Below, piece by piece: positions 47,889 through 58,700 of a DNA stretch of 64,000 nt (the stretch's first letter is position 1; the number at the start of each line of letters is the position of its first letter). The stretch lies in NCBI GenBank assembly GCA_003576845.1, contig QEVJ01000006.1, positions 1-64,000 on the forward strand. The letters are read 5' to 3'. The position numbers and the translations under genes were made by a program. Under the pieces are notes generated by a model. The model was not told the origin of the DNA, ran no database searches, and saw only the letters and a program-made list of their open reading frames with translations. Origin of the DNA: Planctomycetota bacterium. GTDB taxonomy: Bacteria > Planctomycetota > Planctomycetia > Pirellulales > PLA5.

Positions 47889-48995
47889 GTGCGACGGCTG
47901 CGGGTGACGATTGCGGTGCTGGCCATCGGCGCGGCGTGGGGTGACGCCGCGTGCTGCCGCTTCGCTCGGGCCGACGAGTCGCCGTCGAAGATCAAGTCGG
48001 ACGAGCGGGTCGTCTTCTTTCCGGCGAATGCGCGGCTTGCGGATCAAGGCGCGGTTTGGGAAGCCCGCGTGCATGGCTGGATCTTCGAACCGGAGCAAGG
48101 CGACTTACTGCGGGCGGTGGCGGTCGACGAGTTGCGTAAGATGCTCGATCTCGATCCCAAGGAGACGGCCACGAAAACCTTCGAGAGCCGCGTGCGGCTG
48201 TTTCTCGTCGACAACGAGCGCGGCAAGCGGGTCGGCATACGATTGGCTGGCGAGACGTTCGTCTCGGACGAGTCGGCGGCGGATGGGCATTTCGCGATCG
48301 CCGTTCGCATCCCGGTGGAAAAGATTGCCGGCGAGCTCAAGACCAGCCGCATCGTTCGCTATCGCGCCGTGCTTGACGGCGACGACCGGCGCTCGTTTGC
48401 CGGCGAACTGCATTGCCTCGCGCCGGAGGGCGTGTCGATCGTCAGCGACATCGACGACACTATCAAAGTGACGGAGGTGACGTCCAAACTATCGCTCGTG
48501 CGGAACACGTTCTTTCGCGAGTTCCGCGCCGTCGACGGCATGGCCGACATCTACCAGCGGTGGGCCAAACAGGGCTACGACTTTCACTACGTCTCGGCCG
48601 CGCCGTGGCAGCTTTACGAGCCGCTTCGCGAATTCGCCTCCGCAGTAAAGTTTCCCGCCGGCACGTACCATCTCAAGCGGATGCGGCTCAAGGACGAGAC
48701 GCTCTTCAATCTGTTTGCCGATCCGGTCGAGTACAAGCTGGCAATCCTGGAGCCGATGTTCGCCCAATATCCCGAGCGCAAGTTCGTGCTCGTCGGCGAC
48801 TCCGGCGAAAAAGACCCCGAAATCTACGGCCATCTCGCGCGACGCTATCCGGGACAGGTCGAAGCGATCTTCATTCGCGACGTGACCGGCGAGAAACGCG
48901 ACTCGGAGCGGTACGAGAAGGCACTCGAAGGTGTGCTCGGGGGCAAATGGCACGTGTTCGGGGAACCCGCCACGATTACTTGGCCGAAAAAGTAA
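47889..48995 (+). CDS. App1-family (DUF2183) phosphatase, exported
   Basis: A 368-residue protein. The C-terminal half is the App1 catalytic domain, first known from yeast phosphatidate phosphatase App1: VSIVSDIDDTIKVTEVTSK carries the HAD-like D-x-D-x-T motif, followed by FHYVSAAPWQLYEPL, GTYHLKRMRLKD and FVLVGDSGEKDPEIYG. The N-terminal half is a beta domain. GTG 47889 with GGAGG eight bases upstream begins a signal-like segment (VTIAVLAIGAAWGDAACC), so it may act outside the cytoplasm. It starts 54 bases after the M50 gene, probably in one operon. The lipid substrate is inferred from the family only. Confidence 0.88.
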   Translation: MRRLRVTIAVLAIGAAWGDAACCRFARADESPSKIKSDERVVFFPANARLADQGAVWEARVHGWIFEPEQGDLLRAVAVDELRKMLDLDPKETATKTFESRVRLFLVDNERGKRVGIRLAGETFVSDESAADGHFAIAVRIPVEKIAGELKTSRIVRYRAVLDGDDRRSFAGELHCLAPEGVSIVSDIDDTIKVTEVTSKLSLVRNTFFREFRAVDGMADIYQRWAKQGYDFHYVSAAPWQLYEPLREFASAVKFPAGTYHLKRMRLKDETLFNLFADPVEYKLAILEPMFAQYPERKFVLVGDSGEKDPEIYGHLARRYPGQVEAIFIRDVTGEKRDSERYEKALEGVLGGKWHVFGEPATITWPKK

Positions 48996-49040
48996 CGTGG
49001 TGGGGTCTCCGCAGCGCGCCCGGCGATGCGCGATCGGCCG

Positions 49041-50576
49041 TTACCAGCGATACTCGATCGACACCTCGACGCCCCGCAGGAGCATGTCCGCGCTGCGGAA
49101 GACGTGCGTCGGGCGGGCGTCTCCTTGCAGCGTGCCGCCGATCTGCGTTTCGTTGATCGTGGTGTCGATCTGCTGACCGGGGCGAGCGACGTCGTCCAGG
49201 TACATGATCCGAAAGCCCACGCCCAGTTCCAGGCGATCCAGAAGCGCGTACTTGGCCGTGATCGAACCTTCGGGAATCGCCATGAACGTGTCGCGCGTGT
49301 AGCGGCCCATGTTCGTGGGCAAGGCGAGCAGGCCGCCCGGCTCGAAGGCCGTCGTGCCGAGCGACGCAATTTGCGTGTTGCCGTCGATGGTGACGACTTG
49401 ATGGTTGTTGCCGAGGCCGACTTTCGCCATCGCCTCGAACGCCCAGCGGCTCCTGAACCATTCGAGCGACAGGCCGACTTCGCCGCCGTGGAAATCGTTG
49501 CGGACGTCGAAGATGTCGGTGCTCGACCGGAGCGTCGGCGCGAGTAGACCGCCACCGGGATCGAAAAACGAATCGCGGATCACGAGGCTTTCGTCAACCT
49601 GCACGAAGCGATAGCCGCCGAACACGTCGAGCCGCACGTCGCGCTCGAAGTCGCCCCAGACGACGTGCCGAAACGTGAGTCCGGCCGACTGCATCGAGCT
49701 TTGCGATTCGATGTCGATCGTGCCATCGAGGTCGACGGTCGCGCCTGGGCGCACGAAGTCCGGAAAGGCGAGCACCGCGGCGTCCTGTTGGCCCGTTGTA
49801 ACGTTGAAGAATGGCCGGGCGAGAATCTGCGCGTTGGGATCGTTCTGGAACGACTCGCTGGCGGAAAACCGCGTCGCTTCGTCGGCGAGTGCCCAATAGT
49901 CGCCTTCGAGGGCCATGAACTGCCCGTCGACGAGCCACCAGCCGAGTTTGATCTGGCCGCCGCTGCGGTGCCCGTCGTCGATTTGCTCGTTGCCGAAGAG
50001 CACGGTAGCGGCGGGAAGGACGCCGGCCGCGGCTTGCGGTGTTCCGGCAGGGCTCGTCGTGACGAGAGCGGGTACGTCGTAGCCATCCGCCCACAGCGAC
50101 AGGTACGATAGCCGCGCCCACCACCGCGACGGCTCCGCGACTTGTTCGTCCAAGCCGCCCGCATCGCCGCAGGGGACTTCCACCATCGGCCGCGGAATAT
50201 GCGGGTCGAACGGCGGCGTGGCGTAGCACCAGTCGGGCAGCGTCCGCTCGGGCCGGTCGCCCCAGGCTTTTTGCCGCATCAACGCGTCGGCCTGAAGGAG
50301 GGCCGGGTCGGATGGGTCGAACGTGTATGTTCCGTCGGGATTCTTGGTCGCAGTGGGTGGGGCGCTCGGCGTTGGACGCGATTCGGGTGGCGCGGCGAAC
50401 GCATCCTCGGCCGGCGGCGGTGCGAGCTGCGGTTGCTCGGCCGCGATCGGCTCGTTGCCGATGACGACCTGGGCAAGGGCCGGCGCCCCGAGCGCCGCCC
50501 ACAGCACGCCGGCTGAGAGCAGGCCGCCGAGCGGCTTTGCGGTTCTAAGCAGATTGCGAAAGCGATTTCGTCGCAT
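49041..50576 (-). CDS. BBP7-family outer-membrane beta-barrel protein
   Basis: A 511-residue protein of a family restricted to planctomycetes. A signal peptide (LLSAGVLWAALGAPALAQ) is followed by a Pro/Ala-rich low-complexity region to about residue 90, then a barrel region. WWARLSYLSLWADGYDVPALVTTSP is its typical first strand, LFGNEQIDDGHRSGGQIKLGWW the next, and the rest shows alternating aromatic strands (FGGYRFVQVDESL, LELGVGFRIMYLDDV) ending in Trp (VEVSIEYRW), like many outer-membrane barrels. It stands alone between convergent App1 and divergent UDG genes. ATG 50576 precedes the signal; the frame is open upstream to 50774 without coding character. Confidence 0.85.
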   Translation of the reverse strand: MRRNRFRNLLRTAKPLGGLLSAGVLWAALGAPALAQVVIGNEPIAAEQPQLAPPPAEDAFAAPPESRPTPSAPPTATKNPDGTYTFDPSDPALLQADALMRQKAWGDRPERTLPDWCYATPPFDPHIPRPMVEVPCGDAGGLDEQVAEPSRWWARLSYLSLWADGYDVPALVTTSPAGTPQAAAGVLPAATVLFGNEQIDDGHRSGGQIKLGWWLVDGQFMALEGDYWALADEATRFSASESFQNDPNAQILARPFFNVTTGQQDAAVLAFPDFVRPGATVDLDGTIDIESQSSMQSAGLTFRHVVWGDFERDVRLDVFGGYRFVQVDESLVIRDSFFDPGGGLLAPTLRSSTDIFDVRNDFHGGEVGLSLEWFRSRWAFEAMAKVGLGNNHQVVTIDGNTQIASLGTTAFEPGGLLALPTNMGRYTRDTFMAIPEGSITAKYALLDRLELGVGFRIMYLDDVARPGQQIDTTINETQIGGTLQGDARPTHVFRSADMLLRGVEVSIEYRW

Positions 50577-50860
50577 GGCAAATCGACCTGCGTTCGCGCG
50601 AGCGGCGCCCCCAGCGCCCGTGGCGCATCTAAGGGTTGTATCGGCCGGGCAAACTGTTTCGGTTGGCCGAATTCTGCCAGCTACCGAGAGATTGACCTCT
50701 GCGGCGTGGGGAGATGGGAAGGACGGGATGACTTTGGCGCCCGCTCGAAGTGGGGCGGTTGCCAAGATTCGCATGTCGCGCTTATCGTGGCAGCGGGCCG
50801 CAATGAACCACCCGCCGCGTCCGAAGGCGCCATCAATTCCCCTTGAGCTTCGAGCGACCC

Positions 50861-51550
50861 GTGAGCGACCAACGCGCCTGGAACGCCCTCAACCGCCGCA
50901 TCATCGCTTGCCGGCGCTGTCCGCGATTGATCGCCTATTGCCGGCAAGTCGCGGCGACGAAGCGGGCGAGTTTCGCAGATTGGACGTATTGGGGGCGGCC
51001 CGTGCCAAACTTCGGCGATCCGCGAGCGCGGCTGCTCGTGGTCGGTCTCGCGCCCGCGGCTCATGGCGCGAACCGCACCGGGCGGATGTTCACGGGCGAC
51101 CGCAGCGGCGACTGGCTCTACCGGGCGCTCTATCGCGCGGGATTCGCGAACCAACCGACGTCCGAATCGGCAAACGACGGGCTTGCGTTGCGGGACTGTG
51201 CGATAACGGCCGTCTGTCATTGCGCTCCGCCGGAAAACAAGCCGTTGCCGTGCGAAATCGCCGCGTGCCGAGAGTGGTTGGACGCGACGTTCGACGCGAC
51301 CGGCCCGAAGGTGGTGGTTGCGCTCGGGCAAATTGCCTGGCGTGCAGCGGTCGATGCGCTGCGGCGGCGCGGCTGGCATTCGGGCCGGGTTCCCAAGTTT
51401 GCCCACGGCGCGCGCGTCGAACTCGCAGGCGGCCGCACGTTGCTGGGAAGTTATCACCCCAGCCAGCAAAACACGTTCACCGGCCGGCTGACCGAAAAGA
51501 TGTTCGACGACATTTTCGCGCTCGCGCGGACGCTGCTGCGCGACGGTTAG
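50861..51550 (+). CDS. Family 5 uracil-DNA glycosylase (UDGb)
   Basis: A 229-residue repair enzyme that removes uracil and related bases from DNA. Family-5 motifs: [20 protein letters not shown] (motif 1, lacking the catalytic Asp/Asn used by family 1, as is normal here) and [17 protein letters not shown] (motif 2). Four Cys for the iron-sulfur cluster are visible (CRRCPRL near the N-terminus; [18 protein letters not shown] mid-protein). GTG 50861 is used; TTG 50843 is an alternative. It lies about 165 bases before the kinase gene on the same strand. Confidence 0.93.
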   Translation: MSDQRAWNALNRRIIACRRCPRLIAYCRQVAATKRASFADWTYWGRPVPNFGDPRARLLVVGLAPAAHGANRTGRMFTGDRSGDWLYRALYRAGFANQPTSESANDGLALRDCAITAVCHCAPPENKPLPCEIAACREWLDATFDATGPKVVVALGQIAWRAAVDALRRRGWHSGRVPKFAHGARVELAGGRTLLGSYHPSQQNTFTGRLTEKMFDDIFALARTLLRDG

Positions 51551-51715
51551 TCGCGCGGACCAGTGAGGCGGACGGCGCGAAAACGGGGCAAGTCGGGCAA
51601 ACCGGGCGGCATCTTCCGACCGGGCGGCGCGTTGCTGGACGCGATGCTGCTAACGGTCGATGCAATCGGTAGCAATTCTCGTCTTGGGCCGGTTCCTCTT
51701 CTCGCACGGCGCCCG

Positions 51716-52696
51716 ATGGCCACGCGCAAGCTGAACGTTCGGTCTCGCGCTGCGCGCTCAGGCGGTTTGCCTTGGCTGGGTGGACTGATTTCGCCGCGAG
51801 AACCCGCGGCAGAAGAAGAAGTCGCATTTCCCGCGCCGCATCCTCCGCGCATCGGCGACTGGCGGCTGCTCGACGAAATCGGCCGCGGCGCGTGGACGCG
51901 GGTTCATCTCGCTCGGCCCGCCGAAGCCAGTCGCGCCCGCGCGGGTTGCTATGCGCTCAAGCTGCTCGACCCGGCGTGGGAGGGCGATCCGCTCGCCCTG
52001 GCGACTCTGCGCCGCGAGGCGCTCGTCGGCATGACCGTTTCCGACCCGCATCTCGTTTCGGTGCTCGCGGCGCACGTCCACGAATCGCCGTGCTATCTGG
52101 TGACGCCCTTTCTCCCGGGCACGACGCTTGCCGAACGCCTCCGTGGCGGTCGCTTGCCCATTCGCACGGCCATTTGGATCGCGCGGCAAATCGCCGAGGG
52201 CCTCGCGGCGCTGCACGACGCCGGCTGGCTGCATCGCGACGTCAAGCCCGCGAACATCGTGGTCTCGCCCTCGGGCCACGCGACGCTCGTCGACTTGGGA
52301 TTATGCGAAGAGCGCGACCGCGCCGCGTCGCTCGCCGCGCGCCGCGTTGCGGATCGTCCGATCGCCGGAACGTTCGACTACCTCGCGCCGGAAGCGACGA
52401 TGCCCGGCATGGCGTGTGGCCCGGTGAGCGATCTCTACAGTCTCGGCATCGTGCTGTTCGAGATGCTCGCGGGCCACTTGCCCTTTCGGGGAAGAACGGC
52501 GGGCGAGCTTGCCGAAAAGCACCGCCGCACGCCGCCGCCGGCAGTCGCGCAACTCCGCCCGGAGGTTTCCGCGGAAGTCGCGCAGTTCGTCCGCGAATTG
52601 CTAGCCAAACAACCGCTCCGCCGCCCAACCTCTGCCCGCGAAGTCGCCGCGCGGCTCGTGCGGCTGGAGATCGCGGCGCTCGCCAACCCGCCTTAG
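51716..52696 (+). CDS. Small soluble Ser/Thr protein kinase
   Basis: A 326-residue Hanks-type kinase. An Arg/Pro-rich N-terminal tail of about 40 residues is followed by the Gly-rich loop (LLDEIGRGAWTRVHLA), catalytic Lys (CYALKLLD), HRDVKPANIVV, DLGL in place of DFG, GTFDYLAPEA and DLYSLGIVLFEML, so all catalytic residues are present. Unlike most planctomycete kinases it has no transmembrane helix or sensor domain and ends right after the kinase fold. The N-terminal start is uncertain: GTG 51563 would add 51 residues. Substrate unknown. Confidence 0.88.
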   Translation: MATRKLNVRSRAARSGGLPWLGGLISPREPAAEEEVAFPAPHPPRIGDWRLLDEIGRGAWTRVHLARPAEASRARAGCYALKLLDPAWEGDPLALATLRREALVGMTVSDPHLVSVLAAHVHESPCYLVTPFLPGTTLAERLRGGRLPIRTAIWIARQIAEGLAALHDAGWLHRDVKPANIVVSPSGHATLVDLGLCEERDRAASLAARRVADRPIAGTFDYLAPEATMPGMACGPVSDLYSLGIVLFEMLAGHLPFRGRTAGELAEKHRRTPPPAVAQLRPEVSAEVAQFVRELLAKQPLRRPTSAREVAARLVRLEIAALANPP

Positions 52697-52777
52697 GACA
52701 ATCGGACCGAGCCGCCTTACGTGGTGGGCCTCACGATTGTTCAACTCAACCCGACGACCACGACGGAGCAAACGCGC

Positions 52778-54067
52778 CTATTTCCGCTGGTCGAGCGGGA
52801 CGAAATCCCGCGTCGTCGCGCCGGTGTAGATCTGCCGCGGGCGGTTGATCTTCTTGGTCGGCGACTGGATCATTTCGTAGTAATGCGCGATCCAGCCCGG
52901 CAGCCGGCCGATGGCGAACAGCACCGTGAACATGTTGTTCGGAATGCCGATCGCCCGATAGATGACGCCGGAGTAGAAATCGACGTTCGGATAGAGCTTC
53001 CGCTCGACGAAGTACGAATCGCTCAGGGCGACTTCTTCGAGCTGTTGGGCGATCTCGAAGATCGGGTCGTCGATCCCCTGCTTCTTCAAGAGCCGATGGC
53101 ACATTGCGCGGATGATCGTCGCCCGCGGGTCGTAGTTTTTGTAGACGCGGTGGCCGAAGCCCATCAAGCGGAACCCGCTGTCCTTTTTCTTCGCCAAGTC
53201 GACGTATTTCTTCACGTCGCAGCCGTCGGCGCGGATGTTTTCGAGCATTTCGACGCACGCCTGGTTGGCCCCGCCGTGAAGCGGTCCCCACAGGGCGCAG
53301 ATGCCGGCCGAAATCGAGGCGAACAGGTTCGAGTCGGCCGAGCCGACCGTGCGGACCGTCGACGTGCTGCAATTCTGCTCGTGGTCGGCGTGCACGATCA
53401 GCAGCAGGTTGAGGGCTTCGACGAAATCGGGATCGATCTCGTACGGCTCCGTCGGCACGGCGAACATCATCTGCAAGAAGTTCTCGCAATACGACAGGTC
53501 GTTCTGTGGATAGTTGAACGGCTGGCCCACCGATTTCTTGTAGCTATACGCGGCGATCGTCGGGAGCTTGGCCAGCAGCCGAAAGATGCAAATCTCGACC
53601 TGTCTGGGATCGCGCGAATTGAGCGAATCTTGGTAAAACGTCGACAGCGCCGAGACGACGCTGCTAAGAATCGCCATCGGGTGGGCGTCGCGGGGAAAGC
53701 CGTTGTAAAAGCTCCGCATCGCCTCGTGCAACATCGTGTGGTTCTGCACGGTCGTCCGAAACTTGTGCAACTGCTCCTTCGTCGGCAACTCGCCGTAGAT
53801 CAGCAGATACGAAACTTCGAGGAAGTCGCTCTTTTCGGCCAGCACCTCGATCGGATAGCCGCGGTAGCGGAGGATGCCCGCTTCGCCGTCGAGAAACGTC
53901 ACGGCGCTCTGCGTCGCGCCGGTGTTGACGAAACCGTCGTCGAGGGTGACGAGTCCGGTCTGGGCGCGGAGCTTCGAGATGTCCAATCCTCGCTCGCCTT
54001 CCGTGCCCACGACGACCGGGAGCTCGATTTGCTGGCCGTTGAACTTGAGCGTCGCCGCTTCGCCCAT
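52778..54067 (-). CDS. gltA: Citrate synthase
   Basis: A 429-residue type II citrate synthase, first enzyme of the TCA cycle, condensing acetyl-CoA and oxaloacetate. The catalytic residues are in place: His264 (GPLHGGANQA), His306 (MGFGHRVYKN) and Asp363 (NVDFYSGVIY). Length and the N-terminal beta domain match the Gram-negative type that can be inhibited by NADH. It is downstream of the second sulfatase on the same strand with a 116-bp gap, so a promoter of its own is likely. Confidence 0.96.
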   Translation of the reverse strand: MGEAATLKFNGQQIELPVVVGTEGERGLDISKLRAQTGLVTLDDGFVNTGATQSAVTFLDGEAGILRYRGYPIEVLAEKSDFLEVSYLLIYGELPTKEQLHKFRTTVQNHTMLHEAMRSFYNGFPRDAHPMAILSSVVSALSTFYQDSLNSRDPRQVEICIFRLLAKLPTIAAYSYKKSVGQPFNYPQNDLSYCENFLQMMFAVPTEPYEIDPDFVEALNLLLIVHADHEQNCSTSTVRTVGSADSNLFASISAGICALWGPLHGGANQACVEMLENIRADGCDVKKYVDLAKKKDSGFRLMGFGHRVYKNYDPRATIIRAMCHRLLKKQGIDDPIFEIAQQLEEVALSDSYFVERKLYPNVDFYSGVIYRAIGIPNNMFTVLFAIGRLPGWIAHYYEMIQSPTKKINRPRQIYTGATTRDFVPLDQRK

Positions 54068-54183
54068 GGAGAACTTCCCTTCCCAACGAGGATCGCTGCC
54101 GAAACCGGCAGTTTACCGCGCTGGCCGCGGGCTGGCAATTCGCGAGCCGGCAACGGAGCGAGCAGCGGCCCGCGCTCGTGGCT

Positions 54184-55674
54184 TTAGCGCCGCGGCCGTG
54201 CCGCTTCGGCCTGCGCGCTCGGATTCCAGCGGCCGTCCGCCGGCTGCGCGACTTCGAGCGGCGCCTTGTCCGCCCACGTCTCGCGGGCTTGCTGCATCCG
54301 GTCCCACAGCCGCCGCCGATGCTCGGCATACCGCTGATCGCCGGACAGGTCGCGGGTTTCCTCGGGATCGTCGGCCAGGTCGAAAAGCTGCGTCTTGTCG
54401 ATCTTCGGATAACGGATCAGCTTCCAGCGGGCGTCGCAGACGGCGCGCTGGACATCGCGATAGGCGGTGTAGATTTCGCGGCGGGCCGTCTTGTTGCGGC
54501 CCTCCACGATTTCCCGCAGGCTCTGTCCCTCGCTGCCCTTCGGCGGCGCGACGCCGCTCAGTTCGCCGAGCGTCGGAAACACGTCGAACAAGTAGCACAG
54601 GGCGGTGGTGCGGAGCCCGCCCTCGATTCCCGGCCCGGCGAAGATGAGCGGCGCGCGCATCGAGTGTTCGTAGAGATTCTGCTTCCCCATCAGGCCGTGA
54701 CTTCCGACGGCAAGTCCGTGGTCGCTGGCGAAGACGATGACCGTGTTGTTCGCGAGTCCGCGGCGATCGAGCTCGTCGAGGATTCTTCCCACCTGCGCGT
54801 CGACGAACGACACGGCGCGGTAGTAGTCGGCGAGATTCGCCCGCACCTGCTTTTCGGTGCGCGGCCAGGGCAGCAGCTTCTCGTCGCGGACGCTCATCTC
54901 GCCGTTGTCGAACGGGTGCAGCGGCAAGTAGTTGCCCGGGAGCGGGATTTTGGCGGCGTCATAGCGGATCGCGAAATCCTTGGGCACGACGCATGGATCG
55001 TGCGGCGCGTTGAAGGCCACGTAGCACAAGAACGGCCGCGTGCCGTCTTGCTTGCGGAGAAACGCGATCGCCGCGTCGGCGAACCGTTCGACGCTGTGCT
55101 TCTCCGTCGTCCTGGGCGGTGTGAGCTTCGCCGTCTTGTCGCCGGCGGCCGCGGGAACGACGTCGACGAGTCGGGCCGCGTTCGGGTCGGTCATCCCGCC
55201 GAGAAAAATCGCTTCGCCCGAGGAGAACACGCGGGCAAGCGCTTCGGGGCCGTTGTGCCATTTGCCGGTGACGAACGTGGCGTAGCCGGCCGCGGCAAAT
55301 TGCTCCGGCCAACTGGGCGTGCCGGCGAAGTTCTCCTTAATGCGAAAGAGCGACCGCCCGGTGAGCAACATGGCCCGCGAAGGCATACAGACGGCGCCGT
55401 GATGGCCGCCCATGCAATATGCCCGGCCGAAGACCGTTCCCCGCTCGACGAGCCGGTCGAGATTCGGCGTTTGGATGTGCTTGTTGCCGAGCGAGTGGAT
55501 CGTATCGGCCCGCTGGTCGTCGCTGAACAGGAATAGGACGTTGGGCCGCGGCGGTTTGGATTTGGCTTCGTCGGCCGACTGCGCCGCGGAACGCTCCACC
55601 GGGAACGTCGCGAATAGCGCCGCGACGATCGCAGCGAGTCCGATCGAACGCAACCAAGGCCGCACGTCGAACAT
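54184..55674 (-). CDS. Exported sulfatase (second copy type)
   Basis: A 496-residue sulfatase, unlike the one at 29337 in detail. A signal peptide (GLAAIVAALFATFPVERSAAQ) is followed by metal Asps in FLFSDDQRADT, the formylglycine Cys96 in GAVCMPSRAMLLTGRS, VTGKWHNG, VAFNAPHDPC and IVFASDHGLAVGSHGLMGKQ. The D-D-Q-R-A-D-T-I motif is typical of planctomycete iduronate/choline-sulfatase-like clades. ATG 55674 has GGAGGAGG upstream; the frame is open to 55776 but lacks a better start. It probably desulfates acidic polysaccharides. Confidence 0.93.
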   Translation of the reverse strand: MFDVRPWLRSIGLAAIVAALFATFPVERSAAQSADEAKSKPPRPNVLFLFSDDQRADTIHSLGNKHIQTPNLDRLVERGTVFGRAYCMGGHHGAVCMPSRAMLLTGRSLFRIKENFAGTPSWPEQFAAAGYATFVTGKWHNGPEALARVFSSGEAIFLGGMTDPNAARLVDVVPAAAGDKTAKLTPPRTTEKHSVERFADAAIAFLRKQDGTRPFLCYVAFNAPHDPCVVPKDFAIRYDAAKIPLPGNYLPLHPFDNGEMSVRDEKLLPWPRTEKQVRANLADYYRAVSFVDAQVGRILDELDRRGLANNTVIVFASDHGLAVGSHGLMGKQNLYEHSMRAPLIFAGPGIEGGLRTTALCYLFDVFPTLGELSGVAPPKGSEGQSLREIVEGRNKTARREIYTAYRDVQRAVCDARWKLIRYPKIDKTQLFDLADDPEETRDLSGDQRYAEHRRRLWDRMQQARETWADKAPLEVAQPADGRWNPSAQAEAARPRR

Positions 55675-55795
55675 GACAACCTCCTCCGCGCGGCGGCGCC
55701 GCGATCGCGGGTTATCGGGTCGCGACACGACGCGGCCGCGCGAGGAATACCCCGCGCGGCCGCATCCGTTCGACATTCGCTGGCATTCGCCGCGC

Positions 55796-58700
55796 TCAAT
55801 CGATCAGGCGACTGACCATGACGGCGCGGTGGATGTTGTTGATCTGCCCGGGCTGACAGGCGACGGGAATCGTGCGGTCGATCATATAGAACGCGCGATG
55901 CCGTTCGATATTTCCGGTATCCCAGCCGACCTCGGCGCCGAGGCGGAAACCGTCCGGATGCGCGTCGCTGGGCGGTGTCGGCTCCGCCTCGAACCGGCCC
56001 ACGGTGATCCACACCGCGAACACGTTCGATCGCGTCGTCGTGGTCGCCGCCATCCGCATCAAGCTTTGATAGTAGAAGTACGGATTGCGCTTCGGATAGG
56101 GCGGCGCATCGTCGCCGCCGGCCGCTTCATAGGCGAACAGCGGCTCGGACGACGTCCGCGACTTTTTGCGGAAAATCGTCACGTCGATCGGGCTGATCGA
56201 CCGGTTGGCATCGGGCACTTCCAGGTCCGCCCCGCCGTAGGAACGGAACGGCTTATCGAAACTGCCGGCGCCCGTGCTGCCCCGAGCGCTGTTGAGGTTG
56301 TTGAACACCTGCTCGCTGAGGCTTTTGTTGGGCTGGCTGGCGAGGACGGCCATCGGCGGCGCTTCCGACACCGCGTTGAGGTTCGTCCGGCCCGGCTCGC
56401 GATAGCTGGAAATCTTGTTGAAGAACGGCGGCCGCATGCCTTTGATCTCGGTGTAGTTTTGCGGATTTCCCGCCACTTCCGAGCCGACCCACGGCGAGGG
56501 GACGCCGACGAACTCGAACAGCATCGCCCAGTCCTGCGGACCCAAGATCGAGGTGCCGTCCTGTTCGCTGTAGTAGAAGTTCCGCAAGTGCGGGAAATGC
56601 CAGGTGTTGCTCGGCTGGCGGTAGATGTCGCGCGCCGCGCCGCCCCGCATCACGTTGTAGTCGCGAAGCAAGTCGAACGAGCGCCCGCGGGGAACGAGCA
56701 GCAGTTCCATTGGGTTGGCAAACGGCCGATTGAGGAATGTCAACCAAGGATAGGGAGTTCCGGTTTCGCCGCCCTCTCCGCCGAGCGCCTTGTTGCGACG
56801 GCCGAAGGAGTGTTGCAGTCCACCAGCGGGAACCTGACCGCCCTTATCTTCAACCAGCCACAACAAGCTCTTGAGCCGCAGTTTATTCTCGGCGGTGACG
56901 CCGCGTTCGCGGGAAACGAACTGCAGCGCGTCGGTTTGCGACTCGCTGTTGTAGACCGTCAGATCGGTCCACATGCCGTCGATCGTCCGGAACGGATTCT
57001 CGCTCAAGTGGAACGGCTTGGACGGATCGGCGAGCCGCTGGAGGTCGATCATCCGATAGCCGAGCGTCATGCCCGGCGTCGTTAGCTTGGCCGGCGACTC
57101 GTCGGTTCGCCACATGTCGAGCGGCCGGTCGAACGGCGGCTGATAGGCGCCGTCGTCCGCGGACCCCAAGCCCTTCAAGAACGCATGGGGCGTGTTCGTT
57201 CCCGGCTCCTTGATCAGGTCCGGATATCCCGCTTGCGCGGGGCGCCGCGGGTTATCGCTGCGGACGAAATAATCGTCGAACTCGGCGCCCGGTTCGGTGA
57301 CGCTGGCCGGATGCTCGTCCTGAACGTCGTTGGTTCCCGGCTTGCGCTGACCGTCGCACACGATCGCCACCGGCGGCAGGCCCGAAATCGGGTCCGCCCC
57401 GGGGCGTTGGCCCATGAAGTCCATGGCGCTTTGCGTCGGGTCCGGCGATGGAGTCAGCTTGATCTGGCGATTCTGGCCCATGTTCTGAATTCGCCGCGAA
57501 CCCACCACCGCGAACTGACCGGGGCGAATCGGTGCGATCGGCTGCACGGTCCGGCGGAAATAGTCCCACTGGTTACGCGTGCCGTCGCCGGGCAGATTCA
57601 CCGGCTTGTCGTCGAAATAGACCGTACGGGTGTAGCTGCCTTCCGACCGTTCGAGCGTCGACGTCGGCAGATCGTCCACGTTCGGAAAATCCTGGCGATG
57701 GAACTGGAATCGCCACACGGGCTTGGCGCTGTTCGCGTCGCCCTGGTTGAGCGGCGGCGAAAGCTGATCGAGCACCACGCCCGTGCTCAACTGGGTCGAG
57801 CGGCTGTGCTGATACAGCTCGCCCGAGAAGGCTTCCTTGTCGGTCCAGGGGTTGTACAGCTCGACGTAAATCCAGCCCTGCGGCTTCTTGCTCTGCGTCC
57901 GCTGGCCGCCGTCCTCGTTGATCCGCGTATCGTGGCCCACGAGGGCTTCGGTAATGATCAGCTCGGGCCGCTCGACGCCGAACACCGTTTGAGTATTCCA
58001 CGAGGGCTGGCCCAGCGCCGGCGGCAACCAGCCGTCGCCGTCGAACGGATTGAGGTCGTACGTGAACCGAGTCATGATGCAATCGCGATCGCGCATGTCG
58101 CAGACGTTCGTGCACCACTGGGCGACTTCCTTGCAGAACGTTTGATGCCGCAGGCCCTGCCAGTCGTACGTTTCGTCGCCCGGCGTGGCCACGGCGAGGA
58201 TCAGCACGTACAGGTTGCGGATGTAAACGTCGCGGACCTTGTTCTTGTCGCGCTGGATCGGGTCGTCGTTGAGCAAATAGCTGTCGGCGAAGCCCTGCAC
58301 CGGTTCGCCGTTTTCGCCTTCGCCCTTGGCGCCGAGGACGGCCCCGCCTTCGTCGATGATGCCGTTCTTGTTGTCGTCCAGGCCGTTGCCGAAGGGGCGA
58401 TTCAAGTCCATCCGCAAGCCGGCCCGCATTTCCGGCGGCACGTAAGCCTGCAAGAGCATCTGTTCTTCGCCGCCGGCTTTCTTGATCCGAGCGCGGAGAA
58501 TGTCGATGTACGACTTGGCGACGCGGGCCGCGTTGCCGCTCGAATTCGATTGCGAAAGCGTCAGCGCCCGGACCGTCTGCCGAACTTGCACGTTCGGCAC
58601 GGGCACGTCGAAGTTACCGGGCGAAATCCGGTACGGATAGTCGCGCAGATTCTCCGGCAACAAGTTCCAGAGCCGCGACGGCAAACCCGTCACGTCGCCG